Assembly (NCBI RefSeq): GCF_020819595.1
Contig: NZ_JAJHNP010000033.1
Span: 1 to 64,000, forward strand
DNA: 64,000 nt
DNA from: Streptomyces barringtoniae
GTDB taxonomy: Bacteria > Actinomycetota > Actinomycetes > Streptomycetales > Streptomycetaceae
Direction: 5' to 3'
A program made the position numbers and the translations under genes. The first letter of the stretch is position 1. The number at the start of each line of letters is the position of its first letter. Shown here piece by piece: positions 22,994-32,042 of this stretch. The notes under the pieces were generated by a model. That model was given only the letters and a program-made list of their open reading frames with translations, was not told the DNA's origin and did not search any database.

Positions 22994-24259
22994 ATGAGTT
23001 CGCCAGCCACTTCCAGCGACCGCGAGAAGGTCGTCTCCAAACTGCCGGGATGGCTCCGGCAGAACCTCAAAGTCAGAGCCGCCCAGCACGGCATCGAGAT
23101 CCAGGCGGCCGTAGAGCAGGGCATCCGGGACTGGTGCACGCTCGCCTCCACTCCCCCGGCCATCGACACCTCACGTGCCGACTCGTTCTCCACGTTCCTG
23201 CCGCCCGGCCAGTGGGACGAGTTCCGCCAGGCCGCCACGGAACGCCGTGTCTCGCTCATCCAGGGCCTGGCACAGTCCGTCCAGCTGTGGCTCGACTCCA
23301 ATCCCGCGCCGCATGTGGAACGGCCCGAGATCACCCGTCGCATCATCGTGTGCAACCAGAAGGGCGGCGTCGGCAAGACCGCGATCACGGCGGGCCTCGG
23401 CGAAGCGCTTGCCGAGGACGCCGACAGCCTGCACGCCGTCAGGGTGGCCAAGGCCCTCACCGAGGCCCTGCGTGCGAGCGACACCCAGTCCGACGAAGTG
23501 CCCGGCGGCGACGACCCGCTGAGCGTGGAGAGCCTGCCGGGGCTCGGGCTGCGGGTCCTGCTCGTCGACTTCGACCCGCAGTGCCACCTCACCAACCAGC
23601 TCGGGGCGGCGCCCCTGCCCATGAACGGCGACAGCCTGACCAACCACATGGCGGGCGACCCCAAGGGCGACCTTCGTGACCTCATCGTCTCCGTCGACGA
23701 CGAGACCTTCGGCGGCCGGCTCCACCTGCTGCCCGCCTGCAACGACGCCTTCCTGCTCGACGTCCGCCTCTCGGCCGTACGCGCCAGGGAAGCGGCACTG
23801 GAGCGTGCCCTTGCCCCGCTCGAGGCCGATTACGACGTCATCCTCGTCGACTGCCCACCGAGCCTCGGTCTGAGCATGGACGCCGCCGCGTACTACGGCC
23901 GCCGGCGCGACGGCGAGAAGCTCGGTCAGTCCGGCGCGCTGATCGTCGTGCAGGCCGAGGACAGCTCCGCGGACGCCTACGAGCTGCTCACCACTCAGAT
24001 CGACGACCTGCGCGGCGACCTGCAGGTCGACATCGACTACCTCGGCATCGTCGTCAACCTCTACGACTCGCGCCGCGGCTTCATCGCCACCTCCTCGCTC
24101 CAGGGGTGGGTCGACATAAAGGATCCCCGGGTCGTCGGGCTCATCGGCGATCTCAAAGAGCAGAAGGAAGCGGTGCGCATGAAGCGGCCCCTGCTGTCCT
24201 ACGCCCCCAAGTCGCAGCAGGCGATCGGGATGCGCGCGCTGGCCCGGGAGATCGTATGA
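22994..24259 (+). CDS. parA: ParA partition ATPase
   Basis: The 421-aa product starts at ATG 22994 (TAAGGTG upstream); an upstream in-frame ATG at 22949 falls inside the promoter dyad. An N-terminal ~110-residue DNA-binding-like region precedes the deviant Walker A CNQKGGVGKTA (~120). Walker B/A' elements are VLLVDFDPQCHLT and YDVILVDCPPSLGLS, the ParA/MinD signature. The long N-terminal extension marks a type Ia ParA, which usually represses its own operon. It would move plasmid copies apart along the nucleoid with ParB. The stop overlaps the parB start (ATGA). Confidence 0.9.
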   Translation: MSSPATSSDREKVVSKLPGWLRQNLKVRAAQHGIEIQAAVEQGIRDWCTLASTPPAIDTSRADSFSTFLPPGQWDEFRQAATERRVSLIQGLAQSVQLWLDSNPAPHVERPEITRRIIVCNQKGGVGKTAITAGLGEALAEDADSLHAVRVAKALTEALRASDTQSDEVPGGDDPLSVESLPGLGLRVLLVDFDPQCHLTNQLGAAPLPMNGDSLTNHMAGDPKGDLRDLIVSVDDETFGGRLHLLPACNDAFLLDVRLSAVRAREAALERALAPLEADYDVILVDCPPSLGLSMDAAAYYGRRRDGEKLGQSGALIVVQAEDSSADAYELLTTQIDDLRGDLQVDIDYLGIVVNLYDSRRGFIATSSLQGWVDIKDPRVVGLIGDLKEQKEAVRMKRPLLSYAPKSQQAIGMRALAREIV

Positions 24260-25509
24260 GCAAGGCCGACCAGCTGGGAGCCGGCCGCTTCGGCGGGGGA
24301 GTGCGCCCGGTGAGCGCGCGCCGCCAGGCCGTGGCCGCCGCCACCGGGGTACCCACCGAGGGCGTCGCCCCGCCCACCGAGCTTCCTCCCCACCGCATCA
24401 GCCTCAACCCCGACAACCCCCGTTCCAGTCTCGGTGACCTCACCGATCTGGCGGGCAGCCTGAAGACGCACGGCCAGAAGCAGGCGATCACGGTGATGAA
24501 CCGTGACGCCTACATCAAGGCCAACCCCGAGCGTGAGGCCGACCTCGAAGCCGACACCAGCTACGTGGTCATCGACGGCAGCAGCCGCCTCGCTGCTGCC
24601 CGCGAGGCGCAACTGCCCACCGTCAAGGTGATGGTCAGCGACGACCAGGGCACCAACTCCGAGGAACTCCTCGAGTCCGCCCTCGTCGCCAACATCCACC
24701 GGAGCGATCTCGGGGAACTCGACGAGGCCCGGGCCCTGCGGCGCCTGCTGGCCATCCACGGCAGCCAGACCGCGCTGTCCAAGCGGCTGCACCGTTCCCA
24801 GGGCTGGGTGTCGCAGCGCCTGGCGCTGCTCAATCTGACCCCCGAACTGCAGAGCCGTATCGGTGAAGAGCCCATCGATCTGCTGCGTGCCGTGGCCAAC
24901 AAGCCGGCCCCGGAGCAGGAGGCGGCGCTCCGGGAACTCAAGGACGAGCGGGCCCGGAAGGAGGAGGAGAGGCGCGACCGGAAGAAGGCGGGCGAGAGCG
25001 AGGCGCCGGTGTTCACCGCCCGGCCGCAGCCGGGGGAGCCGGAGGGCTATTACGGCGTAATAGGGGGTGGCGAGCCGAGCGCGCCTGCGGTGAGCGGTCA
25101 GGTGGAACGGACCGGCGGTGCCGGTCCGGGCCGGCAGGCCGGGACGGCCGACGGCTATTACGGCGTAATAGGGGATGCCGAGCCGGATGCGGCGTCGTCG
25201 GGGGGCACGGGTGTCTCGTCGGCACCGAGCGCCGGTGAAGCAGATGTGCAGCAGCCCGTGCCGGAGCCGCGGACGGAGACGGCCGTCCTCAGCCCGCAGG
25301 CGGATGCCTCGACCGGCGCCCATCCGCGCCGGGTGCCGTACAACGAGCCCGGCATCCTCGCCATGCTCCTGGACCGGAACATCGACAGCGACGACACCTT
25401 CTTCGACTTGCTCCGGTTCCTGGGCAAGAAGGGACTGGAGCGGAACCCCGCCCGGCTGGCCGAGCTGGCACAGTCCTTCGTCGAGCAGGCCGCCGTACCG
25501 GGCGACTGA
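24256..25509 (+). CDS. parB: ParB partition protein
   Basis: The 417-aa product has a ParB/Srx-type N-terminal domain (HRISLNPDNPRSSLGDLTDLAGSL, then VVIDGSSRLAAARE) with the box GDLTDLAGSL, followed by an HTH (SQTALSKRLHRSQGWVSQRLALLNL). A long linker and a C-terminal helical segment (~370-415) probably serve dimerisation. Unusually, two parS-like palindromes (25047-25063 and 25155-25171) lie inside the coding sequence and force the peptide GYYGVIG twice in the linker. The protein should bind these and the other CTATTACGSCGTAATAG sites. Confidence 0.9.
   Translation: MSKADQLGAGRFGGGVRPVSARRQAVAAATGVPTEGVAPPTELPPHRISLNPDNPRSSLGDLTDLAGSLKTHGQKQAITVMNRDAYIKANPEREADLEADTSYVVIDGSSRLAAAREAQLPTVKVMVSDDQGTNSEELLESALVANIHRSDLGELDEARALRRLLAIHGSQTALSKRLHRSQGWVSQRLALLNLTPELQSRIGEEPIDLLRAVANKPAPEQEAALRELKDERARKEEERRDRKKAGESEAPVFTARPQPGEPEGYYGVIGGGEPSAPAVSGQVERTGGAGPGRQAGTADGYYGVIGDAEPDAASSGGTGVSSAPSAGEADVQQPVPEPRTETAVLSPQADASTGAHPRRVPYNEPGILAMLLDRNIDSDDTFFDLLRFLGKKGLERNPARLAELAQSFVEQAAVPGD
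25047..25063. other. parS-like palindrome inside parB, copy 1
   Basis: CTATTACGGCGTAATAG is embedded in the parB linker and translates as part of GYYGVIG. Confidence 0.75.
25155..25171. other. parS-like palindrome inside parB, copy 2
   Basis: A second exact copy, 108 bp after the first, is in the same reading phase and again encodes GYYGVIG. Confidence 0.75.
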
Positions 25510-25522
25510 GCTCCACGGAACC

Positions 25523-25560
25523 AGTGAAGGGCCGGCACCCCTGGGGGCCGGCCCTTCACT
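25523..25560 (+). terminator. Terminator of parAB
   Basis: A perfect 14-bp stem AGTGAAGGGCCGGC/GCCGGCCCTTCACT with a 10-nt loop lies 14 bp after the parB stop. There is no T-tract, as is usual in actinomycetes. Confidence 0.75.
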
Positions 25561-25576
25561 GACATCATCCGCCGAT

Positions 25577-25630
25577 CTATTACGCCGTAATAGGGGGAGG
25601 GAGCGGGGCCGGCCTATTACGGCGTAATAG
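25577..25630. other. Two parS-like palindromes downstream of parB
   Basis: CTATTACGCCGTAATAG (25577-25593) and CTATTACGGCGTAATAG (25614-25630) are 37 bp apart, between the parB terminator and the end of tpg. Confidence 0.75.
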
Positions 25631-25657
25631 ATCGGCCCGCTTCGAGCCGCAGTGGCG

Positions 25658-26212
25658 CTACAGGGAGATGTCGATCTGATCGACGTCGGTGAACTCCACG
25701 TCCAGGCCCTGGGCTCGGGTGTTGTCGGCCCGGAAGTACATCTCTCCCAGGCCCTCCGCCGCGATCTGCAGCAGCTGGTCCTCGGTGGCTCCGGCGTCCC
25801 GCGCCGCAAAGAGCCGCTCGGCCCAGCGGGGCGGCAGGGCCTGGGTGATGTCGCGGATGCGGGCGTCGTCGGTGGTGCCCGGGGCGGCGGTGAAGCCGAA
25901 CCTGGCCCGGGTGGCGAAGACCAGGCCGTCGGTGCTGACGGCCCGCTGCTTGGCCCGCGCCCGGACCTGCGGCTGCCAGCGGCTGCGCACCTCGCGCTCG
26001 AGGCGGGCGGCGAGCTCCGGGCGAGGGTGTTTCAACTGGCCGGTCACGTACCGTTCCACGGTGCGCTGGGAGATGCCGAGCAGCTCGGCGACTCGCCTGG
26101 TGCCCTTGAGCTGCTTGACCAGATATCTCATCCGGGCCGGGGCGCTCTTGGGGATGGGACGGGTGAACGCCTGCTCCAGCGCGCGGTCCAGGCTGTCCCC
26201 TACCGAGTCCAT
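25658..26212 (-). CDS. tpg: Telomere terminal protein Tpg
   Basis: The 184-aa length is typical of Tpg. It shows FTRPIPKSAPARMRYLVKQLKG, then a helix-turn-helix VAELLGISQRTVERYV, REVRSRWQPQVRARA, FGFTAAPGTTDDARIR and the acidic end EVEFTDV-like (VEFTDVDQIDISL), all Tpg hallmarks. Tpg becomes covalently attached to the 5' ends of Streptomyces linear replicons and primes end-patching of the telomere. It lies 6 bp downstream of tap in the usual tap-tpg operon, supporting linearity of this replicon and the telomere reading of 1-251. Confidence 0.92.
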   Translation of the reverse strand: MDSVGDSLDRALEQAFTRPIPKSAPARMRYLVKQLKGTRRVAELLGISQRTVERYVTGQLKHPRPELAARLEREVRSRWQPQVRARAKQRAVSTDGLVFATRARFGFTAAPGTTDDARIRDITQALPPRWAERLFAARDAGATEDQLLQIAAEGLGEMYFRADNTRAQGLDVEFTDVDQIDISL

Positions 26213-26218
26213 GACCGG

Positions 26219-28453
26219 TTACTCCCCTTCGGCGGCGGTGCCGTCGTCCTTGATGTGGTTGGCGATGTTGAACACACCGCCGTGCTGCTCGAACTGTTCC
26301 TCCGCCCACAGCACGGTCCGTGTGCCCTGATGCTTGACCATGCCGGGGCTCACGCCCAGCCGGAACGTGCCCGGCACCGGCTTGCCTTCGGGCGTGCAGG
26401 GCAGGAAGTCCAGCGGGCTGGGGCCGGGGGAGGGGTAGACGAGGGCGTCGGTGCCGATGGCCACAGGGTAGAGATCGGTGGCGGCCGCCGTCTTCATGAT
26501 CTTGCGGTGCATGCTGACCCGGACCGTCGCCAGGACGGCCGCCCGGATGTCGGGGCGCCACGTCGGGCGGGCGAGCGCCGGCCAGGGCTCGTAGTAGGGC
26601 ACCTGGCCCCGGTTGCGCTGGCGCAGCTTGCCGATGCCGCCCTTGGCCGTCGCCTTGATGGCCTTGAGCACCAGGGCCAGCGTCGGATCGGCGTGCCGGG
26701 AGCGGGCCATGGCGTGCAGGAACTCCTCGCCCTGCACCGCGGTGCTCACCCCCAGGTCGGCCATGGTGGCGATGTAGGCGTCGCGCAGCCGTTTGTACCA
26801 GGGGTCGAGATAGCGGCCGGTCCGGGTGCGGACGTAGGCCTCGGCCGGCGCGACCTCGAAGCCGAGTTCCAGCGCGTACGCCACGGTCGGCGTGGCGTAC
26901 CAGGCCGGGCCCTCGGGCCGGTCGCCCCTCGGTGTGAACGGCGACGGGAGCCGGTCGGCGTCCAGGGTGCGGCCGCCGACCTCCACCCGGGAGAGGTCGA
27001 CGTGGGAGAGGTCCACCAGCCACGAGCCGGGCAGCGAGGGGTCGAAGCGCGGGTTGCCGGTGAGGTGGGTGGGTCCGTTCAGCCCGACGGTCAGGCCGTT
27101 GGCGGCCGCCGCGAACGCCATGTTGACGTCGATGGCGACGAGGTACGGCTGCATGCACTCGTCGTCGGTGAGCTCCCGGCACCAGTCGTACGGTTCCTCC
27201 AGCAGCATCTCGGCCGGGGTCCGCTGGTGGTGGCGGGCGAACCTGCCCTTGAGCAGCGGATGCTCGTCCGGGACCTCGCACTCGACGACGTCGTACACCT
27301 CGGTGAGGGCGTCGGCGTTCAGGGCCTGCCTGAACTCACCGGTGTCCGGGTCCTTCTCCGCGCGGGTCGGCGGGCGCAGCGCCGTCATCAGCTCCAGACC
27401 GGTGACCGCCGTGGTGCCGCGCGGGGTCATCACGCGCTCCGCGTAGGTGCCGAGGAACAGTGCGAGGTCGGCGGCCGGCATGGTCGGCAGGCGGGGGTCG
27501 TTCTTGTCGTCCCACTCCTCCACGGGCAGTGCGCCCCAGGACGGGATGCACAGCTGTACGCAGCGGCGGCGGGCGCCCTCGGGGTCGCGGTAGAGCCGCG
27601 CCCAGGGTCCGAAGCCGAGCTGGGTCAGCTGCAGTTCTGCCTTCTTGACCTGCTTGACCACCTTGTGGGTGTCCTTCAGCCGTCCGGCGCGCCGTTCCTC
27701 CGGGGACAGGGTGACGGGCAGGCCGTACCGCTCCAGGGCGGCGGGGGTGAGGACCAGCACGGGGTCGGCGTCACGGCCGTGCCGGTGCAGCCGGGACTGG
27801 CCGAGCCTGCCCTCGGTCAGCGTCCAGTCCACCAGGGCCGGGATGCTCCTGGCGGGGACGTCGAGGATCAGGCCGCCCACGCAGTAGGCCACCACCTGGT
27901 CGCCGTCGAGGCCGATGACGGCGAGGGGGCCGTTCTCGAAGCGGGGAGCGGTGGTCTCGGCCGTGGCCTCGGAGGGGGCAGGTGTCCTGGGGGGCTTCCT
28001 CGGCGCGGTCCTCGGGAGGGGCCTGGTCGCGGGCCTCGGCCCGGTCTGGGGGGTGTTCTCGGGCGGGGCCTCGGCCTCCGTCCGCGTGTCCGGCTGCGGC
28101 AGGGGGGCTGCGGGCTCCGGGAGGGAGGCGGCGGGGAGCGGGGGAGTGGGTGCCGGAGGCGGGGGAGGGGTGGACGACTCCTGAGGGGGCAGGGCCGGAG
28201 CGGGGAAACGTTCGGCCAGCTTTTCCAGGAAGCGGGCGTAAGCGGCCCGTTGGGGCGGGCGGGGCTCGTTCCTGCCCGACTCCCAGCTCGCGACCGTCTC
28301 GCGGCGGGTCGCCAGTGCGGCCGCGACCTGAGTCTGGCTCAGCCCCGCGGCCTCCCGCAGGCGCCTGCGTTCGGCGGGCGAGGGCAGGTCGTTCTGGGCG
28401 ACTTCCTCCAGGAGCGCGTCGACCGCGCTGAACAGCTCGTCCTGAGTGGGCAC
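26219..28453 (-). CDS. tap: Telomere-associated protein Tap
   Basis: The 744-aa product comes from a GTG at 28453 with GGAGGTGA 5 nt upstream; upstream in-frame codons read into the origin region. It opens with an XRE-type helix-turn-helix (AGLSQTQVAAALATRRETVASWESGRNEPRPPQ, ~35-70), then a Pro/Ala-rich linker (~90-170). A large C-terminal region follows with DGDQVVAYCVGGLILDVPA and conserved Trp/Tyr motifs. Tap binds folded 3' telomere overhangs and recruits Tpg. Its 5' end faces the iteron region at 28.55 kb. Length and order match known tap genes (~740 aa). Confidence 0.9.
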   Translation of the reverse strand: MPTQDELFSAVDALLEEVAQNDLPSPAERRRLREAAGLSQTQVAAALATRRETVASWESGRNEPRPPQRAAYARFLEKLAERFPAPALPPQESSTPPPPPAPTPPLPAASLPEPAAPLPQPDTRTEAEAPPENTPQTGPRPATRPLPRTAPRKPPRTPAPSEATAETTAPRFENGPLAVIGLDGDQVVAYCVGGLILDVPARSIPALVDWTLTEGRLGQSRLHRHGRDADPVLVLTPAALERYGLPVTLSPEERRAGRLKDTHKVVKQVKKAELQLTQLGFGPWARLYRDPEGARRRCVQLCIPSWGALPVEEWDDKNDPRLPTMPAADLALFLGTYAERVMTPRGTTAVTGLELMTALRPPTRAEKDPDTGEFRQALNADALTEVYDVVECEVPDEHPLLKGRFARHHQRTPAEMLLEEPYDWCRELTDDECMQPYLVAIDVNMAFAAAANGLTVGLNGPTHLTGNPRFDPSLPGSWLVDLSHVDLSRVEVGGRTLDADRLPSPFTPRGDRPEGPAWYATPTVAYALELGFEVAPAEAYVRTRTGRYLDPWYKRLRDAYIATMADLGVSTAVQGEEFLHAMARSRHADPTLALVLKAIKATAKGGIGKLRQRNRGQVPYYEPWPALARPTWRPDIRAAVLATVRVSMHRKIMKTAAATDLYPVAIGTDALVYPSPGPSPLDFLPCTPEGKPVPGTFRLGVSPGMVKHQGTRTVLWAEEQFEQHGGVFNIANHIKDDGTAAEGE

Positions 28454-28553
28454 GGAGCTCACCTCCAGCTCACACCCTATCCCGATCGCTCTCCGGATCC
28501 CCCGTCGAATCGCTCGCGGATCGCACACGACTTCAGCGGGCAGAGGGGCTGAG

Positions 28554-29175
28554 CGGGCAGGGACCGAGGGATCAGGGACTGAAGGTGCAGGACCCGGAGG
28601 GACTTTGGTCCCTGGAGCGTTTTACCTGGTCAGAGCGGTTTCGTAGCGCCGAGCAGGGACTGTAGGGACTCAACTCCGCCATTATGACGTGAACTCAGAG
28701 GGGGGATTCGTACGCGGGCGCGCGTGTGAAGAAGAACAAGATCAATAATGCTAGTTCAGCTCATAACTGGGCACTTTCAGTCCCTTCAGTCCCTGTCGGA
28801 GCCACGAGAGCCATGCTGACCTGGTCTTTTCCCGCAAGGGACCCAAGGGGCCGAAGGGACCCTGGCAAGGGGCGGACTTCGGTCCCTGGTCCGTGGGGGT
28901 GTCCCCGCGCTGGCGCTTCGCTCGAACTTGACTCGAAAGTCCCTTCGGTCACTCAGAAAATGCGATAAACCGGCTTCTTCTGAGGAGTCCGTGGGCCGTC
29001 GAGCCCTCCGCAGGGACTCAAGGGACCGAACACTCCGATACGACGGCACACGGGAGGGAGCTACGCCGTCCCGGGGCGGGGCGGCCCTAGACTCTGTGCG
29101 AAAGACAGTCCCTTCGGTCCCTCAAAATGCCTCACGCCCCTGCCTCGCCTGGTGTTTTGCCCCCGTGCAGGGACC
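28554..29175. repeat. Replication origin A: AGGGACT-type iterons
   Basis: Many copies of AGGGAC(T/C) occur, often as pairs such as AGTCCCTTCAGTCCCT (~28776), AGTCCCTTCGGT, AGGGACTCAAGGGAC and AGGGACTGTAGGGACT, in both orientations. A markedly AT-rich patch at ~28720-28775 would suit duplex opening. The array lies between tap and the primase-polymerase gene, which is where linear Streptomyces plasmids of the pSLA2 kind carry iterons. No gene is supported here; ORFs through it are chance. Confidence 0.75.
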
Positions 29176-29203
29176 GAGAACAACAGCGACGAGGACGATC
29201 CAC

Positions 29204-30286
29204 GTGCCGTGCCCCGGTCAGACCCCCGCGCCTGCCTCGCAGGCCAGGCAGGCGACACCGCATGCCGTGGCCCGCTGGTGTGCCCTGCAGGGCTGGCCGG
29301 TCCATCCGCTGGCACCGGGGCGCAAGACGCCTGCCGCGAACTGCCCGGCCTGCAGGGACCGAAGCCATGACCCGCGCTCGTGCCCGTGTCCGGCCGAGGG
29401 CCGGGCCTGCCATGGCTTTCATGCCGCGACGACCGATCGGGAGCGCATCGACGCCTGGTGGGGGCAGAGTCCCTCGGCCGGTGTCGGCGTCGCCTGCGGC
29501 CCCGCGGGACTCGTCGTCATCGATGTCGACGCCCATCCCGCCCCGGTGCCGGACCGCAGTCGGCTGCTGCCCGGCATCCCCATCCACGAGACCGTGGATC
29601 TGGCCGGTCTCGCCTCGGGGTTCGACACGCTGGCGCTGCTGGCGGCCTTCCGCGGGCAGCCCGACCCAACCCGCGACGAGGGCACGCTGCGGGTGCGGAC
29701 CCCGTCGGGCGGCCTGCACATCTGGTACCGGGTCGGCGCGCCGGACACGCGGTTCCGCTGCTCGACGGGGTCCAGTCCGAAGGTGGCGCTGGCCTGGCAG
29801 GTCGACGTACGGGCACACGGCGGGTACATCGTCGCGCCCGGCACACGTACCGCTCGGGGCACGTACGAGGCGGAGGGTCCCGCCCGGACACCGGCGCCGC
29901 TGCCCGCGTGGCTGCACGCCGAGTTGGTGCGTACCGGGCATCTGATCGCTCCTCCGGCGCCGCGGCCGCCCTCCGGCGTTCTGGCAGCGCGGCGCAGGGG
30001 GCGTGGAACTGCCGCACGGCGGGTGCTCACGCCGCTGGTGGAGGAGGTTGTGCGCTGCGGGACCGCACCGGAGGGCACCGGGTTCACCGAGAAACTCAAC
30101 CGGGCCGCGTACACGGCCGGTGGGCTGGTGGCCGCCGGGCACCTGGAGCACGGGGAGATACGCGAGGAGTTGCTGGCCGCGGCACACCGGGCGCGTCCCT
30201 GGCAGGAACGCCGTAACGAGAAGATCATCGATGACGGGCTCGCCGCAGGGGGCGCGCGCCCATTCCACCTCGAAGGACGTACATGA
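29204..30286 (+). CDS. Replication module A: bifunctional primase-polymerase (Rep1-like)
   Basis: The 360-aa product starts at GTG 29204 with GAGGA 8 nt upstream; this aligns with the start of its paralogue at 33015. It belongs to the prim-pol (AEP, DUF3987-neighbour) type. WCALQGWPVHPLAPGRKTP is followed by a Cys cluster (CPACRDRSHDPRSCPCP), GVACGPAGLVVIDVDAH with the acidic metal site DVD, TLRVRTPSGGLHIWYR and AWQVDVRAHGGYIVAPGT. It would synthesise primers/initiate replication at origin A. It overlaps the helicase start by 4 bp (ATGA). Confidence 0.82.
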   Translation: MPCPGQTPAPASQARQATPHAVARWCALQGWPVHPLAPGRKTPAANCPACRDRSHDPRSCPCPAEGRACHGFHAATTDRERIDAWWGQSPSAGVGVACGPAGLVVIDVDAHPAPVPDRSRLLPGIPIHETVDLAGLASGFDTLALLAAFRGQPDPTRDEGTLRVRTPSGGLHIWYRVGAPDTRFRCSTGSSPKVALAWQVDVRAHGGYIVAPGTRTARGTYEAEGPARTPAPLPAWLHAELVRTGHLIAPPAPRPPSGVLAARRRGRGTAARRVLTPLVEEVVRCGTAPEGTGFTEKLNRAAYTAGGLVAAGHLEHGEIREELLAAAHRARPWQERRNEKIIDDGLAAGGARPFHLEGRT

Positions 30287-31824
30287 GCAGCGCCGAGAGC
30301 ACGCCGCGGTTCGATCCCAAGGCTGCCGCTCAGCAGATGCTCGAGCTGCAGGAGAACGAGCCGGTCGCCGCAGTCCTGCCCGCGCAGGGCTCCCCGCCCC
30401 AGGTCTTCTCGGCGCCGGACAGCGCACGGCAGGAACCGGTGCTGCTGCCGCCGCACTTGAGCGACCGAGGCAACGCCCGGCTGTTCGTGCAGCTGTACCG
30501 TGACCGGTTCCGGCACGTCGAGGGGCTGGGGTGGTTCGCCTGGGACGGCTACCGCTGGAAGCGCACCGGCGGCGAGAAGGCAGCCCTGTGGGCGGCGGGG
30601 GAGATGGCCGAGGACCTGCCGCAGACCGACCCGCTCGGGCGGTACGGCGACCGCGAACTGGCCACGCACAAACGGCGGACGCTGTCCACGACGGGCATAA
30701 AGGCGCTGCTCACCCAGGCCAAGGCCGCCCCGGATCTGTCGGTCGATCCCGACACGCTGGACGGAGACCCGTACACGCTGTGCACTCCGGGCGGTGTGGT
30801 CGATCTGCGCACCGGTCAGCTGAACAAGCCCGATCCGAGGCGGGACTTCCACTCCCGGGCCACCAGTGTCGCGCCGCAGCGGATGCCCACCCCCCGGTGG
30901 GAACGCTTCCTGGCCGACACCTTCGGCGACGACGCCGAGGGCCGGGAGACGATCGGCTTCCTGCACCTGCTGCTGGGCTACTCCATCACCGGTGACGTCG
31001 GTGCCCAGGTCCTGCCCTTCCTGCACGGCGAGGGCAAGAACGGCAAGTCCGTGCTGCTCGACACCATGATCCAGATCCTGGGCGACTACGCGGACGCCGC
31101 GCCCCCGGGCTTTCTGATGGACCGTGGTGCCTTCTCCGAGCACTCCACCGAACTGACGGAGCTGCACGGCCGGCGCCTGGTGGTGTGCAGCGAGCTGAAG
31201 CCCAACGACAAGTTCGACGAGGCCCGGGTCCGCCTCCTGACCGGCGGCGACAAGATCAAGGCCAGGCGGATGCGGCAGGACTACTTCTCGTTCACGCCCA
31301 CCCACCATCTGTGGCTGCTGGGCAACCACCGGCCCGAGGTGTCCACGGGCGGTTTCGCGTTCTGGCGGCGCATCCGGCTGATCCCCTTCACCCGGATCGT
31401 GCCCGCCGAGCGGCGCATCGACAACCTCGCCTTCGAGCTGGTCCGCGACGAGGGCCCCGGCATCCTCAACTGGCTGGTCGAGGGCGCGCGCCACTACCTG
31501 GCCACCCGGGACCCGCTCGACGGGCCCGACCGGGTGCGGGTGGCGACGACGGAGTACGCGCAGACCGAGGACCACATCGGCCGTTTCCTGAGCGAGTGCT
31601 GCATCCGGGAGACCGCCAGCCCGGCCGAGCTGCGTGTGGAGCAGGCCCTGCTCTACAGCGCGTATCAGGGGTGGTGCACCGCGGGCGAGGGCATCCGGCC
31701 GGCCAGTCCGCGGGCCTTCGCCACGCGCGTCCGGCAGGAGCTCGGCCTCACCTCTCCCGCCGCCATGATCAAGTCCAACGGCCGCAAGTACTACCCGGGG
31801 ATCGCCCTCACGGGGGCCGAATGA
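30283..31824 (+). CDS. Replication module A: D5/P4-type SF3 helicase (Rep2-like)
   Basis: The 513-aa product has a D5-N region (~60-230) followed by a superfamily-3 helicase domain. Walker A is HGEGKNGKSVLLD (~250), a middle motif is RRLVVCSELK, and motif C plus arginine finger region is LWLLGNHRPEVSTGGFAFWRRIRLIPF. The C-terminal wHTH-like end reads SPAAMIKSNGRKYYPG. It would unwind origin A and load the replication machinery with the prim-pol. It is ~60% alike by eye to the module-B helicase (34124-35686), indicating duplication. Confidence 0.88.
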   Translation: MSSAESTPRFDPKAAAQQMLELQENEPVAAVLPAQGSPPQVFSAPDSARQEPVLLPPHLSDRGNARLFVQLYRDRFRHVEGLGWFAWDGYRWKRTGGEKAALWAAGEMAEDLPQTDPLGRYGDRELATHKRRTLSTTGIKALLTQAKAAPDLSVDPDTLDGDPYTLCTPGGVVDLRTGQLNKPDPRRDFHSRATSVAPQRMPTPRWERFLADTFGDDAEGRETIGFLHLLLGYSITGDVGAQVLPFLHGEGKNGKSVLLDTMIQILGDYADAAPPGFLMDRGAFSEHSTELTELHGRRLVVCSELKPNDKFDEARVRLLTGGDKIKARRMRQDYFSFTPTHHLWLLGNHRPEVSTGGFAFWRRIRLIPFTRIVPAERRIDNLAFELVRDEGPGILNWLVEGARHYLATRDPLDGPDRVRVATTEYAQTEDHIGRFLSECCIRETASPAELRVEQALLYSAYQGWCTAGEGIRPASPRAFATRVRQELGLTSPAAMIKSNGRKYYPGIALTGAE

Positions 31825-32042
31825 CCACCCTGCCCCGCCCGCAGGCCGTACAGCCCCTTCCGCAGGCCGTACGGCGGCTCCTGGGCCCCGCGCGGGGGCC
31901 CTCCTACGATGGAGGGCGAACGGCCGTTCCCGCGGCTCTGTTCCGCCCCGCCCGCCGGGACGCGGACCACCACACGACGCACACACGCCAGGCCGGGCCC
32001 GCTGCCGGGGACCGGTCGATGAAGGAGGGGCTGGAGCCATGA
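31821..32042 (+). CDS. Possible 73-aa coupled ORF between helicase and small protein
   Basis: The ATG at 31821 overlaps the helicase stop (ATGA) and its TGA overlaps the next ATG at 32039 (ATGA), so the frame exactly bridges the two genes. The product is Pro/Arg/Ala-rich with a repeated QAV motif (RPQAVQPLPQAVRRLL) and no recognisable fold. Module B has no equivalent, as its helicase stop overlaps the small gene directly. It may be a real coupled ORF or inserted DNA kept in frame by coupling. Confidence 0.35.
   Translation: MTTLPRPQAVQPLPQAVRRLLGPARGPSYDGGRTAVPAALFRPARRDADHHTTHTRQAGPAAGDRSMKEGLEP

Noticed and set aside
25652..28552. 966-codon + strand ORF opposite tap and tpg
   Set aside because: It is the antisense of two clearly recognised genes; long open antisense frames are expected at this GC content.
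28554..29175. Regular AGGGAC and AGCGACT repeats read as a CRISPR array
   Set aside because: Repeat units are 7-16 bp, occur in both orientations with irregular spacing and lie in front of rep genes; they are iterons.
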